In this document: piece after piece, positions 16,918-26,002 of the stretch
How positions within the stretch are numbered: the stretch's first letter is position 1
How the letters are laid out: each line of letters starts with the position of its first letter
Assembly (NCBI RefSeq): GCF_016865425.1
Contig: NZ_AP023355.1
Coordinates: 1,672,198-1,736,197, forward strand
Length of the DNA: 64,000 bases
Direction of reading: 5' to 3'
Source: Actinocatenispora thailandica
GTDB lineage: Bacteria; Actinomycetota; Actinomycetes; Mycobacteriales; Micromonosporaceae
The notes under the pieces: generated by a model
What the model was told of the DNA's origin: nothing
Seen by the model: only the letters and a program-made list of their open reading frames with translations
Databases searched by the model: none
Made by a program: the position numbers and the translations under genes

Positions 16918-17591
16918 ACGGCCGGAGGGATGCGGGTAGCCGGGACCGCGCGCCGCGGTGCCTCCCCGGCGTGACGGCGAGGCCGCCCGTCGAGACCGAC
17001 GAGGTCGTCCTCGGTGCGCGCCTGCTCGCCGCGCTGCCCACCCACGAGGCGCGCCCGGAACCGCTGCTGCGCCGCTGGTCGGGCATCGCGGCGGAGACCG
17101 GCGCCGGCCTCGCCCGGCGGTACGCGGGCCGGACCGTGGACGAGATCGCCGCATCGTTGGCGCTCCCGGTGACCGAACAGCCCGGTGGCGTCACCACCGG
17201 CCAGCTGACCCTCGCGCGTTACGGCGGCCGGCCGCCGGCGGTACGGGTGTTCACCGACGCCGTTGCCCGGGCCGACGCGGAGGTCGAACGGCGCGGCTGG
17301 CGCGCCTGGTTCCCGGCCGGCTGCGTGCGCGACGCCGCGCTCGCCCACGAGGCCGTCCACCACCTGCTGCACGGCGCGGACGGCGCCGCGCTCAAGCACC
17401 GGCTGGACCACGTACTGCTGCGGGTCGGCCCGATCGTGCTGCGCGGTCACGTGCTGGGCGCCGACGAACTGGTCGCGCACGCCTTCGCGCGACGCGCCTG
17501 CGGGCTGCCGGTCAGCCCGCTGCTGATCACCGCGGCACTGTCCGCCGAGCTCGACCTCGCACCGTTGGCACCCGTCGGAAGTGAGCACTGA
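16914..17591 (+). CDS. Putative HExxH metalloprotein, unknown function
   Basis: 225 residues, soluble, with no signal peptide. The central part reads LAHEAVHHLLHG, an HExxH zinc site, followed about 40 residues on by GADELVAHAFARRACGLP, which could supply a third acidic ligand. The spacing recalls ImmA/IrrE-like and other small zincin domains, but overall I do not recognise the family. It is locked into the operon by overlaps: its ATG overlaps the hyuA stop, and its end abuts the permease start. It may be a pathway hydrolase or amidase rather than a protease. This is the least understood member of the operon. Confidence 0.7.
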   Translation: MNGRRDAGSRDRAPRCLPGVTARPPVETDEVVLGARLLAALPTHEARPEPLLRRWSGIAAETGAGLARRYAGRTVDEIAASLALPVTEQPGGVTTGQLTLARYGGRPPAVRVFTDAVARADAEVERRGWRAWFPAGCVRDAALAHEAVHHLLHGADGAALKHRLDHVLLRVGPIVLRGHVLGADELVAHAFARRACGLPVSPLLITAALSAELDLAPLAPVGSEH

Positions 17592-17592
17592 C

Positions 17593-18870
17593 ATGGTTGT
17601 CGCGATCCTCGCCGTGATGGCGGTCGGCGTGGTGCTCATGCTGACCCGCAAGATTCCCACCGGATTCGCCCTGATCCTGATGGCCTTCGTCATCGGCCTG
17701 CTGGCGGGCGCACCGCTGATGGGCGACAAGGGCGTCACCACCGTCGTCCTGCAGGACGGCGCGGTACTGCTGGCACAGACGATGATCGCGATCCTGCTCG
17801 GCGCGTGGCTCGGTTCACTGATGGGGGAGACGGGCATCGCCTCGACCCTGGTGCGCAAGACCGTCGAGTTCGCCGGCGATCGACCGTACGTGGTGGCGCT
17901 CGGACTGTTCGGGGTGTCCATCCTGTGCGGCGCGGTCACCGGCTCGGCGCCCGCCGCGATGCTCGCCGGCATCATCGGGATCCCCGCGATGATCGCCGTC
18001 GGCGTACCGCCGGTGACCGCCGCGGGCACCATCGTGTTCGGGGTCGCCGCCGGGATCCCGTTCGAACTGGCATCCTGGCAGTACCTGTCGACCGCGCTGA
18101 AGCTGCCGATCGCGACGATCCGGCACTTCCAGCTCTACATGTTCCCGATCGTGGTGGTGTTCGCCGTCGGGTTCATCCTGATCGAGTCGCGGCGCCGCGG
18201 TGTGCAGCACGGCTGGGCGGTCCGTACCGCCGCCCGCCCGGCCGGTGCCGTCCGGCGCGCCGCCGACGCGCGGTGGTACTCGCTGCTCACCCCGCTGGTG
18301 CCGATCGTGCTGGCGCTCGGCCTGGACGTGCCGATCATCCCGTCGCTGCTGGTCGGCGTGGTCTACGCGCTCGTCACCACGACCCGGCCGAGCCAGCTGG
18401 CGCCCCGCGCGCTGCGCTCGCTGTACGACGGGTTCAAGGTGGCGGCGCCGCCGCTGGTGCTGTTCATCGCGATCGGGATGCTGCTGACCGCGGTGCAACT
18501 GCCCGGCGCGGTGAACGCGCTGAAGCCGGTCGCCACCGCGATCAGCCCGCACAACCCGATCCTGTTCGTGCTCGTCTTCGGCCTGCTCACCCCGCTGTGC
18601 CTGTACCGCGGCCCGTTCAACATCTACGGCCTCGGCGCCGGCATCGCCAGCGTGCTCGTCGCCGGCGGGGTGTACCCGGTGATGGGCGTGCTCGGGCTGA
18701 TGTCGTCCTACAACCAGGTGCTCGGGGTGTCCGACCCGACCAGCACGCAAACCGTCTGGAGCGCCGAGTACGCGGGGGTGCGGCCGCAACGCGTGCTGGT
18801 CCGCACCCTCCCGTACACCTGGATGCTGGGCGTGGCCGGCCTCGTCCTGACCGCCGCCCTCTACCTCTGA
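17593..18870 (+). CDS. Ion-transporter-superfamily permease (GntP/CitM/DcuC-like)
   Basis: 425 residues with about twelve hydrophobic segments and a central break, as in the ion transporter superfamily of gluconate, citrate and dicarboxylate permeases. Notable parts are RKIPTGFALILMAFVIGLL near the N-terminus, GAVTGSAPAAMLAGI and SSYNQVLGVSDPTSTQT. The ATG at 17593, with GGAAG 12 bases upstream, was preferred. An in-frame GTG at 17581 would add four residues and overlap the previous gene. As the last gene of the operon it probably imports the pathway's substrate, most likely an organic acid. I would not choose between specific families without a profile search. Confidence 0.8.
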   Translation: MVVAILAVMAVGVVLMLTRKIPTGFALILMAFVIGLLAGAPLMGDKGVTTVVLQDGAVLLAQTMIAILLGAWLGSLMGETGIASTLVRKTVEFAGDRPYVVALGLFGVSILCGAVTGSAPAAMLAGIIGIPAMIAVGVPPVTAAGTIVFGVAAGIPFELASWQYLSTALKLPIATIRHFQLYMFPIVVVFAVGFILIESRRRGVQHGWAVRTAARPAGAVRRAADARWYSLLTPLVPIVLALGLDVPIIPSLLVGVVYALVTTTRPSQLAPRALRSLYDGFKVAAPPLVLFIAIGMLLTAVQLPGAVNALKPVATAISPHNPILFVLVFGLLTPLCLYRGPFNIYGLGAGIASVLVAGGVYPVMGVLGLMSSYNQVLGVSDPTSTQTVWSAEYAGVRPQRVLVRTLPYTWMLGVAGLVLTAALYL

Positions 18871-18920
18871 GCGCCTCGGCCCGGACGACCCGCCGGCACA
18901 CGCCTCTCCGGGCTCGCGCC

Positions 18921-18998
18921 GGCCGGTCCCGTGCCTGGGCCGACCGTGGCGCCAGCCCGATGGGCCCGACCGGATGTTCACGTCGACCGGGACCGGCC
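18921..18998. terminator. Long-loop inverted repeat between convergent genes
   Basis: GGCCGGTCCCG (18921-18931) and its exact complement CGGGACCGGCC (18988-18998) enclose 56 bases between the permease and LysR stops. It could fold into a bidirectional terminator or an extended stem. There is no T-run. Confidence 0.5.
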
Positions 18999-19019
18999 CG
19001 CCAGCGGTACCAGGATGCC

Positions 19020-19922
19020 TCAGCGCGCCCGGGTTGCCTGCTCGGCCGCCCGCACGTACTCGCGGATCAGCGGGCGGTGGTCGTCCGCGCGCCAGGCCAG
19101 CACGAAGCAGCTCGGCGGGATGCCCCGCACGGTCAGGGTGACGACGCCCCCGAGGCTGACCAGTGGCGCGTTGCCGGCCGCGACCAGCACCACGCCCAAC
19201 CCCGCGACGAGCGCCTCGTAGGTCTCCTCGGTACCGGCGACCTCGGCGCCGATCCGGGCCGGCCGGCCGTCCCGGGCGTCGGTGGCGAGCCAGTGGTCGC
19301 GCAGCGGGCCGGCGCTCTCCGGCAGCGCCAGGAACGGCTCGTCGACCAGGTCGGTGAAGTCGACGGGCTCGGCGTCGGCGAGCGGATGGTCGTCGGGCAG
19401 CGCCAGCAGTCGTGGTTCCTCGGCAACGACGACCCATCGGTACCGGTCCGGGTCGGGTAACGGCAGCCACACGAAGGCCACGTCGCAGCTGCCGTCGGCG
19501 AGCCCGCCGGTCGGGTCGTGCCAACCGACGTGGCGCAGCCGCAGGCTCGCGTCGGGTCGGGCGGCGGTGAACCGGGAGCGGATCGCGGGGAGCACGCCGC
19601 CGCGGCCCGGACTCGTGCTCATCCCGACCACGAGCGTGGCCGCCTGGTCGGCGACGGCGGTGGCGACCGCGTCCCGGGCGCCCTCCCACTCGGCGAGGAT
19701 GCGCTGCGCGTACGGCAGGAGCGCGGTGCCGGCCGCGGTCAGCCGCACTTCGCGCCGGTCGCGCTCGAACAGCGGCGCACCGAGCTGCTTCTCCAGCATC
19801 CTGATCTGCTTGCTCAGCGCGGGCTGCGAGACGTACAGCCGCTCGGCCGCGCGGGTGAAGTGCAATTCCTCGGCCACCGCGGCGAAGTACCGCAGGTCTC
19901 GTCCGTGCACATCCATAGCCAT
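19020..19922 (-). CDS. LysR-family transcriptional regulator
   Basis: 300 residues. The N-terminal winged helix-turn-helix reads DLRYFAAVAEELHFTRAAERL followed by VSQPALSKQIRMLEKQLG; the substrate-binding domain is about residues 90-290. Two in-frame ATGs (19922 and 19916) are possible and differ by two residues. It is divergent from an SDR across about 100 bases, the classical layout for a LysR regulator and its target. That intergenic segment contains GCCGG-N5-CCGGC at 19952-19966. The inducer is unknown. Confidence 0.92.
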   Translation of the reverse strand: MAMDVHGRDLRYFAAVAEELHFTRAAERLYVSQPALSKQIRMLEKQLGAPLFERDRREVRLTAAGTALLPYAQRILAEWEGARDAVATAVADQAATLVVGMSTSPGRGGVLPAIRSRFTAARPDASLRLRHVGWHDPTGGLADGSCDVAFVWLPLPDPDRYRWVVVAEEPRLLALPDDHPLADAEPVDFTDLVDEPFLALPESAGPLRDHWLATDARDGRPARIGAEVAGTEETYEALVAGLGVVLVAAGNAPLVSLGGVVTLTVRGIPPSCFVLAWRADDHRPLIREYVRAAEQATRAR

Positions 19923-20023
19923 TGGTTATCACGGCAGGTCTTGGACGGGAAGCCGGTATCGCCGGCAGGGTTGGACCCAGGACCGCCCGGAACCCGCGGG
20001 CCATCGACAACGAGGAGCAGGAC

Positions 20024-20857
20024 ATGAACAGGGTGTGGTTGGTCACCGGGGCGAGCAGTGGCTTCGGCCGGGCGATCACCGAGGCCGCGGTGGCCGCCGG
20101 CGACATCGTGGTCGCCGCCGCCCGCCGTACCGCGCCGCTGGACGATCTGGTTGCCGCCCACCCGGACCAGGTCGAGGCGCTGCGGCTGGACGTCACCGAC
20201 ATCGCCGCCGTTCACGCCGCCGCCGACGCCGTGACGGCCCGGCACGGCCGGATCGACGTCCTGGTCAACAACGCCGGGCGGGGCATGGTCGGCGCGGTCG
20301 AGGAGACCACCGACACCGAGCTGCGCGACCTGATGGACCTGCACTTCTTCGGCCCGGCCGCGCTCACCCGGGCGGTACTGCCGCAGATGCGGCGGCGCGG
20401 CTCGGGCGCCATCGTGCAACTGACCAGCATGGGTGGCCGGTTCGCCTTCGCCGGCGTCGGAGCCTACTGCGCCACCAAGTTCGCCTTGGAAGGGCTCTCC
20501 GAGGCGCTGGCCGCCGAGGTCGCCCCGCACGGCATTCGGGTACTGATCGTCGAGCCGGGCGCGTTCCGCACCGGCTTCGCTGGCCCGGCGGCGCTGCGCC
20601 AGGCCACGGCGCTGGAGGCGTACCAGGACACCGTGGGCCCGGTTCGTACCGGCCTGTCGGGTGGCAGCGGCCAGGAGCCCGGCGACCCAGCGAAGGCCGC
20701 GGCCGCAATACTCATCGCGCTGGACGCCGACGAACCGCCGCTGCGGCTGCCGCTCGGCAACGACGCCGCCGACGCGATCGGTGCGCACCTCGACGCAGCC
20801 GGTACCGAGCTTCGCGCCTGGGAGCGGCTCGCCCGCTCCACCGACGTCGACGCCTGA
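20024..20857 (+). CDS. SDR family oxidoreductase
   Basis: 277 residues of the classical SDR type: WLVTGASSGFG for cofactor binding, NNAG, Ser in LTSMGGRFAF, Tyr-x3-Lys in AYCATKFALEG, and VEPGAFRTGF after the active site. The region after the second strand (AAARRTAPL) has arginines, suggesting NADP(H) use. The ATG at 20024 follows GAGGAGCAGG. It is divergent from the LysR regulator, its probable controller, and is followed in the same direction by a drug/metabolite exporter. The substrate is unknown. Confidence 0.9.
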   Translation: MNRVWLVTGASSGFGRAITEAAVAAGDIVVAAARRTAPLDDLVAAHPDQVEALRLDVTDIAAVHAAADAVTARHGRIDVLVNNAGRGMVGAVEETTDTELRDLMDLHFFGPAALTRAVLPQMRRRGSGAIVQLTSMGGRFAFAGVGAYCATKFALEGLSEALAAEVAPHGIRVLIVEPGAFRTGFAGPAALRQATALEAYQDTVGPVRTGLSGGSGQEPGDPAKAAAAILIALDADEPPLRLPLGNDAADAIGAHLDAAGTELRAWERLARSTDVDA

Positions 20858-20957
20858 CGCACACCCGCCCCTCCGGCCGGCGTCGACACCTGACGGACCC
20901 ACCCCCTCGGTCGACGTCGACCGCGCCCGCCCTGGAACGTGTTCGGAGTCAGTCCTG

Positions 20958-22367
20958 ATGAAATCGCTTCTGGTGTCCCGTACCCCCGGCCCGGTGCGGG
21001 CCGGGGCGCGGCACGGCTCGACCGCGGTACTGGTCGCTGCCCTGCTCGGGTTCTTCCTGATCTCGTTGGACGCGTTGATCGTCACGGTCGCGCTGCCCGA
21101 CATCGGCCGGACAGTCGGCGGCGGCATGGCCGGGCTGCAGTGGGTGATCGACGGGTACGCGTTGGTGTTCGCCGCGCTGATGCTGTCCGCGGGTGCGCTG
21201 TCCGATCGGATCGGCGCTCGCCGGGCGTTCGGTGCCGGGCTGGTGCTGTTCGCGGTGGCCTCGGCGGCGTGCGGCCTGGCACCCGACCTCGTCGTCCTGA
21301 TCGGCGCGCGTCTGGTGCAGGGCGCCGCGGCGGCAGTGCTGATGCCGGCGTCGCTGGCGCTGGTTCGGCAGGGCTACCCCGACCAGGCGAAGCGGGCGCG
21401 GGCTGTCGCGGTCTGGACCGTCGGCGGTGCCGTCGCGGTGGCGGCCGGCCCGGTGCTCGGCGGCGCGATCACCGCGACGGTCGGCTGGCGATGGATCTTC
21501 TTCGCCAACCTGCCCGCCGCCGCCGTCGCGGTCGTGCTGCTCGCCCGGGTACCGACTTCCCCACGCCTGCCGGCACGCCTCGACCTGACCGGTCAGCTGA
21601 GTGCGGTGGCCGCGATGGGTGCACTGACCTACGGCGTGATCGAGGGCGGCGCGATCGGGTTCGGCCGTCCGGTCGTGGTGGTGTCGCTGACGGTCGCCGC
21701 GGTCTCGGCGGTCGTGTTCCTCGTCACGCAGGCCCGGGGCGACCATCCGATGCTGCCGTTACCGCTGTTCCGCTCGCGGGTCGTCGCGGTGTCGCTGGTG
21801 ATCGGCTTCATGCTCAACGCCGCCTACTACGGCGGCGTGTTCCTCTTCAGCCTGTACCTGCAGCAGCAGCGCGGGCAGACCGCGCTCGCCGCCGGCCTGC
21901 TGTTCATCCCGATGACCGCGCTGGTCGCGGTGGTCAACCTGGCCTCGGCCCGGCTGGCGGAGCGGTTCGGCCCCCGGGTACCGATGGTGGCCGGGCAACT
22001 CGTCTCGACGGCGGGGCTGCTGGCGCTGCTCACGGTCGGTGGTCACACCGACGTGTGGGCGGTCGCGGCACTGATGGTGCCGGTCGGCCTCGGCGGCGCG
22101 CTGACCGTACCGGCGCTGACCGCACTGTTGCTGGACGCGGTACCCGCCGATCGGGCCGGCACCGCCTCCGCCGTGCTCAACACCGGTCGCCAGGTCGGTG
22201 GCGCGATCGCGGTGGCGGTGTTCGGGGCGCTGCTGGCTGGCGCGGAGACCTTTCTCGCCGGGATGCGCTGGAGCCTGCTGGTCGCCGCCGGCGGCCTCGT
22301 GCTCACCGCCGCCGTCACCCTGTCGTTGCCCCGCGCCCGGCGCGGCACCCCGGTCCGCCGAGCGTGA
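20958..22367 (+). CDS. MFS transporter, DHA2 (EmrB/QacA) family
   Basis: 469 residues with about 14 transmembrane segments, as in the proton-driven multidrug exporters of the DHA2 group. Motif A in the first loop reads GALSDRIGARRAF, and motif C-like glycines occur in AVAAGPVLGGAIT; the early LDALIVTVALPDIG pattern is also typical. It ends in an Arg-rich tail. It lies 100 bases after the SDR in the same direction, so LysR may control both genes. The exported compound is unknown; it could be a drug or an endogenous metabolite. Confidence 0.9.
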   Translation: MKSLLVSRTPGPVRAGARHGSTAVLVAALLGFFLISLDALIVTVALPDIGRTVGGGMAGLQWVIDGYALVFAALMLSAGALSDRIGARRAFGAGLVLFAVASAACGLAPDLVVLIGARLVQGAAAAVLMPASLALVRQGYPDQAKRARAVAVWTVGGAVAVAAGPVLGGAITATVGWRWIFFANLPAAAVAVVLLARVPTSPRLPARLDLTGQLSAVAAMGALTYGVIEGGAIGFGRPVVVVSLTVAAVSAVVFLVTQARGDHPMLPLPLFRSRVVAVSLVIGFMLNAAYYGGVFLFSLYLQQQRGQTALAAGLLFIPMTALVAVVNLASARLAERFGPRVPMVAGQLVSTAGLLALLTVGGHTDVWAVAALMVPVGLGGALTVPALTALLLDAVPADRAGTASAVLNTGRQVGGAIAVAVFGALLAGAETFLAGMRWSLLVAAGGLVLTAAVTLSLPRARRGTPVRRA

Positions 22368-22394
22368 CCGGCGCCCGCCGCCGGTGCCGAGTTC

Positions 22395-25303
22395 TCACGG
22401 CTGGCCGAGGTCGGCGAGCAACGCTCGGATCTCGTTCGCTTCGGGGACGTCGAGCGTCGCGTACAGGTCCAGCGCCTGCTGGGCATGGTCACGAGCGATG
22501 TCGAGGTGGCCGAGATCGCGGTGGGCCCGGGCCAGTCCGTCGTGCGCGCGGGCCTGCTCGGGGCGGTAGCTGATCTCGCGGGCGAGCGTCAGCGCCGTGT
22601 CGTGGTCGGCGACGGCGCCGGCGAGGTCGCCCAACCACCGGGCGGCCTCGGCCAGCCCGTTGAGCGACTCGGCTTCGTCCCCCGGAAACCGTGGGAGCGG
22701 GACAGCCGCAACGCGTCCCGGTGATGTCGGCGGGCGTCGTGGTAGCGGCCTTCGCGCTGGTACAGCAACCCGAGGTTGTTCTGCACGATGGTTTCGCCGA
22801 TGTGCGAACCCGTGCCGCGATAGTTGCGTAGTGCCCGCCGATGGTGGTCGTGCGCGTCCTGGCGACGCCCCTGCCGCTGGTAGACGATTCCGAGATCGGT
22901 CAGGGAGTTGGCTTCACCGGCCCGGTCGCCGAGGGCACGAAACAGCGCGATGGACCGCCGATAGTGCTCGCCGGCCCGCTCGTACTCCCGCTGTCGCTTG
23001 TGCGCGGTGCCGAGATCATGCAGGGCGCGGGCCTCGATGCCCCGGTCTCCGATCTCGCGCGCCAGGTCCAGGGCGAGCCGGTAGTACTCGGCCGCCTGCT
23101 CGTATCCGCCGTGCCACCAGTAGTGCACCTCGCCGAGATCGAGCAGCGTGCGTGCCTCGGCGTCGGTGGTGCCGCTTCGCTGGCTCGCCCGCAGCGCCAG
23201 ATCGTGCAGTACCAGCGCGTCGTCCTGGTGCGCGTGGCCGAGCAGGTATCGATGCAGGGTGGCGGCCAGGTCGCTGACGTACCCGAACCGGTCGTCCCCG
23301 GCGGCGTGTCGGCCGACCGCCATCAGGTTCGCGCGTTCGGCATCCAGCCAGGCGAGAGCCGCGACCTCGTCCCGGGGGGCCGAGACCGGCGGCTCGGGTA
23401 CCGGGATGCGCGGTCGACGGTTCCGGGATTCGGGGTGGAGCAGGTCGACCGCCGCGCTTGCCACGTAGAGATAGTGGTCGAACAGCCGGTCGAGAGCCGC
23501 CTTCCGGGCGCCGGGGCGTTCCTGCGCCGCGGCGGTGGCCCGGGCATGTTCGCGCAGCAGGTCGTGGAAGGTGTAGCGGCCGGGCTCATGCTGTGCCAGC
23601 ATGTGCGCATCCAGCAACTCCTCCAGCAGCAGCTCGGCCCGTTCCAGCGGCAGGCCGGCGAGCGCGGCCGCCGCGGCAGGGCTGAGGTCACGGCCCGGCT
23701 GCAGCCCGAGCAGCCGGAACATTCGTTGCTGATCGGGATCCAGCTGTTCGTACGACAGGGTGAACGCGGCGGCGACACCTCGCTGTGAGGTGGCCAGTTC
23801 GGCCAGCCGGCGGCGCTGGTCGCGAAGCCGGCTGGCCAGGTACTGGACGGTCCAGCTGGGCCGGTGCTGCAGGCGCGCGGCGGCGATGCGGACCGCCAGT
23901 GGCAGGAAGCCGCACAACTGCAACACATCGAGTACGGCGATCGGTGCGGTGGCCGCGCGTTCGCCCACGATCGAGGTGAACAGCTCCACCGCGTCCGCGG
24001 CGGGTAGCACGTCGACGGACAGTGCATGCGCGCCGTCCAGGTCGGTCAGCCGTCGGCGGCTGGTGACCATGATGAGGGCGCGGGAGGTGCCAGGCAGCAG
24101 CGGCCGTACCTGATCGGTACCGACGGCGTTGTCGAGCACGGCCAGCACCCGGCGGCCGGACAGCTCGGATCGCCACAGTGCGGCGCGATCGGCCCCCGAC
24201 TCCGGGAGCTGATCCGCTGGTATGCCGAGTTGCCCCAGCAAGGCGCCAAGCGCGGCATCGACGTCCACTGGTGTCTGTCCGGCGGTGTGCGCTTGCAGGT
24301 CGAGGAACAGCTGTCCGTCGGGGAAGTGGTCCGCGAGACGGTGCCCCGCGTGCACCGCGAGCGCCGTCTTGCCGGCTCCGGCCATCCCGTCGATCGCCGC
24401 GATCGTCACGACCGCACCGTTGTTGTCTGTCCACCGGCGGGCCAGCACGTCGAGTTCGTCGGCGCGCCCGGTGAAGTCCGGCAGGTCGTAGGGCAGGAAG
24501 TTCACCCGTCGCGGTCGCCGTCGCGGTCGCGGTCGCGGTGGCTCGGCGGCGGGCGCCCGTAGATCGGGGTCGTCGCGCAGGATTGCCTGTTCGAGCGCGC
24601 CGAACGCGTGGCCCGGGTCCAGCCCCTGCTGCTCGGCCAGGGTGGCCCGGAAGCTACGTGCCACGTGCAGTGCGTCCGGTTGCCGTCCGGCGCGGTGCAG
24701 CGCGAGCATCAGTGCTCGACACAGCCGTTCTCGCGTCGGGTTGGCCGCCAGGTGCCCGAGCAGCTCGTCGATGATGCCGTCGTGGTGGCCCAGTGCCAGT
24801 TCGGCGTCGGCCAACAGCTCGATCGCATGCAGCCGCTGCCCGTCCAACCGTGCCCGGGCACCGTCGACGTAGTGGCCGGTGATACCGGCGAAGGGCTCGC
24901 CCCGCCACAGGTTCAGCGCTGCCCGGAGCCGGTCCACGGTGCGCCGCGGGTCGTCGACGGCGGACTGTGCCCTCGTGACGAGGTCGGTGAATTCGTCCAG
25001 GTCGAGTTGCCCGGGCGCCGGGGTGAGCACGTACCCGCCGGGACGAGTGGCCAGCATCCGGTCGGCCCCGGGCTCGCGCAGCGTCCGCCGGATCGCCGCG
25101 ATGGTGGTCTGAATCTGCGCCCGGGCGGAATCTGGCGGTTTCGGCCCCCACATCGCGTTGATCAGCCGATCCGTGCTGAGCACGACGCCGGCATGCAGCA
25201 GCAGGTAGCCGAGCAACGCTCGGTGCCGGGGCGCCAGCCGGGCCGGCTCCGGCTCCTGCCCGGTGGCCACCACCAGTACCGGGCCGAGGACCGCGAACCG
25301 CAT
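22395..25303 (-). CDS. AfsR/SARP-type regulator with NB-ARC and TPR domains, frameshifted near the 3' end
   Basis: A large regulator of the AfsR class. The N-terminus has a winged helix (MRFAVLGPV to GGYVLTPAPG) and a bacterial activation domain (about 100-250). An NB-ARC ATPase follows with Walker A DGMAGAGKTALAVHAG and LAVLDNAVG, then TPR repeats. The ATG at 25301-25303 was chosen because it matches the usual start MRFAVLGPV and follows GGGGG; the frame is open for ten more codons. The frame breaks at the C-run 22679-22683. The second frame continues the TPRs (WLGDLAGAVADHDTALTLAR to LLADLGQP, stop at 22395). One added base gives about 969 residues. Such proteins activate secondary metabolism, but no biosynthetic cluster is in this window. 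Confidence 0.88.
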
Positions 25304-25381
25304 GCCGTCACCCCCGTCCACCAGCGCATACATCGAGAACGCATCGGGAATCTATCAAGGCTGGCGGGCAGCATTGCCGGC

Positions 25382-25989
25382 ATGCCGCCACTGCCGATCG
25401 TCGATCCGGAGACCGCCACCGGTGATGCCGTACGACTGTTGACCGCCACGCACCGGGCCCTCGGGATCGTCCCCAATCTGACCAAGGTGATGGCCAACAG
25501 CCCCGCCGTGCTGGAGGGGTACGTCGCCGTACTCGGCGCGCTCGATGCGGCGGGGAACCTGCCACCGGACGTACGCGAGCGCATCGCGCTGTTGGTCGCT
25601 CAGGAGAACCGATGCGACTACTGCCTGTCCGCCCACTCGTTCCTCGGCACCAGGGTGACCGGGATGTCGGGAGATGAGGTCACCCGGGCGAGATGGGGCG
25701 ACGCGGACGATTCCGGCACCGGCGCTGCGCTGGCGCTTGCCGCCGCGATGGTCCGTGGCAGAGGGGAGGTCTCCGACGATCAGCTGGCCCGGATCCGTGA
25801 CGCCGGCCTGTCCGACGCGCGGATCGTCGAGGTCGTCGCGCAGGTGGCAGTCAACGTGTTCACCAACTACCTGGCCAAGGTCGGCAGGGTCGACGTCGAC
25901 TGGCCGCTGGTGCGGCACACGGACCGGCCGGGCGCGGCGGCACGGCACCGCGGATCGGCCGAAACCACGGCACAACACCACCCTTCTAG
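25382..25989 (+). CDS. Carboxymuconolactone decarboxylase/AhpD-like protein
   Basis: About 200 residues of the CMD/AhpD fold with the peroxidase-type active site ENRCDYCLSAHS (Cys-x2-Cys and His). The frame as given does not stop but runs straight into the downstream acetyltransferase. A single extra C in CCC at 25981-25983 would create the stop TAG at 25987-25989, right before a ribosome binding site, so I end it there. The ATG at 25382 is followed by MPPLPIVDPETATGDAV, typical of the family's N-terminus. It is divergent from the AfsR-like regulator across 78 bases. Likely role: hydroperoxide reduction or protection, by family analogy. Confidence 0.78.
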
Positions 25990-26002
25990 GCAAGGAGCAC
26001 TC

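Noticed and set aside
16914-17591. Firm call of the HExxH protein as an ImmA/IrrE peptidase
   Set aside because: Only the zinc motif and one downstream acidic motif are similar; the rest of the protein does not match and no phage-type repressor is nearby.
22395-25303. Presence of a biosynthetic gene cluster near the AfsR-like regulator
   Set aside because: No synthase, synthetase or tailoring cluster is adjacent; the neighbours are an exporter, an SDR and an AhpD-like/GNAT pair, which is not sufficient.
24608-25381. Upstream extension of the AhpD-like frame across the AfsR gene
   Set aside because: It lies antisense to a well-supported coding region, and the family N-terminus starts at the ATG at 25382.
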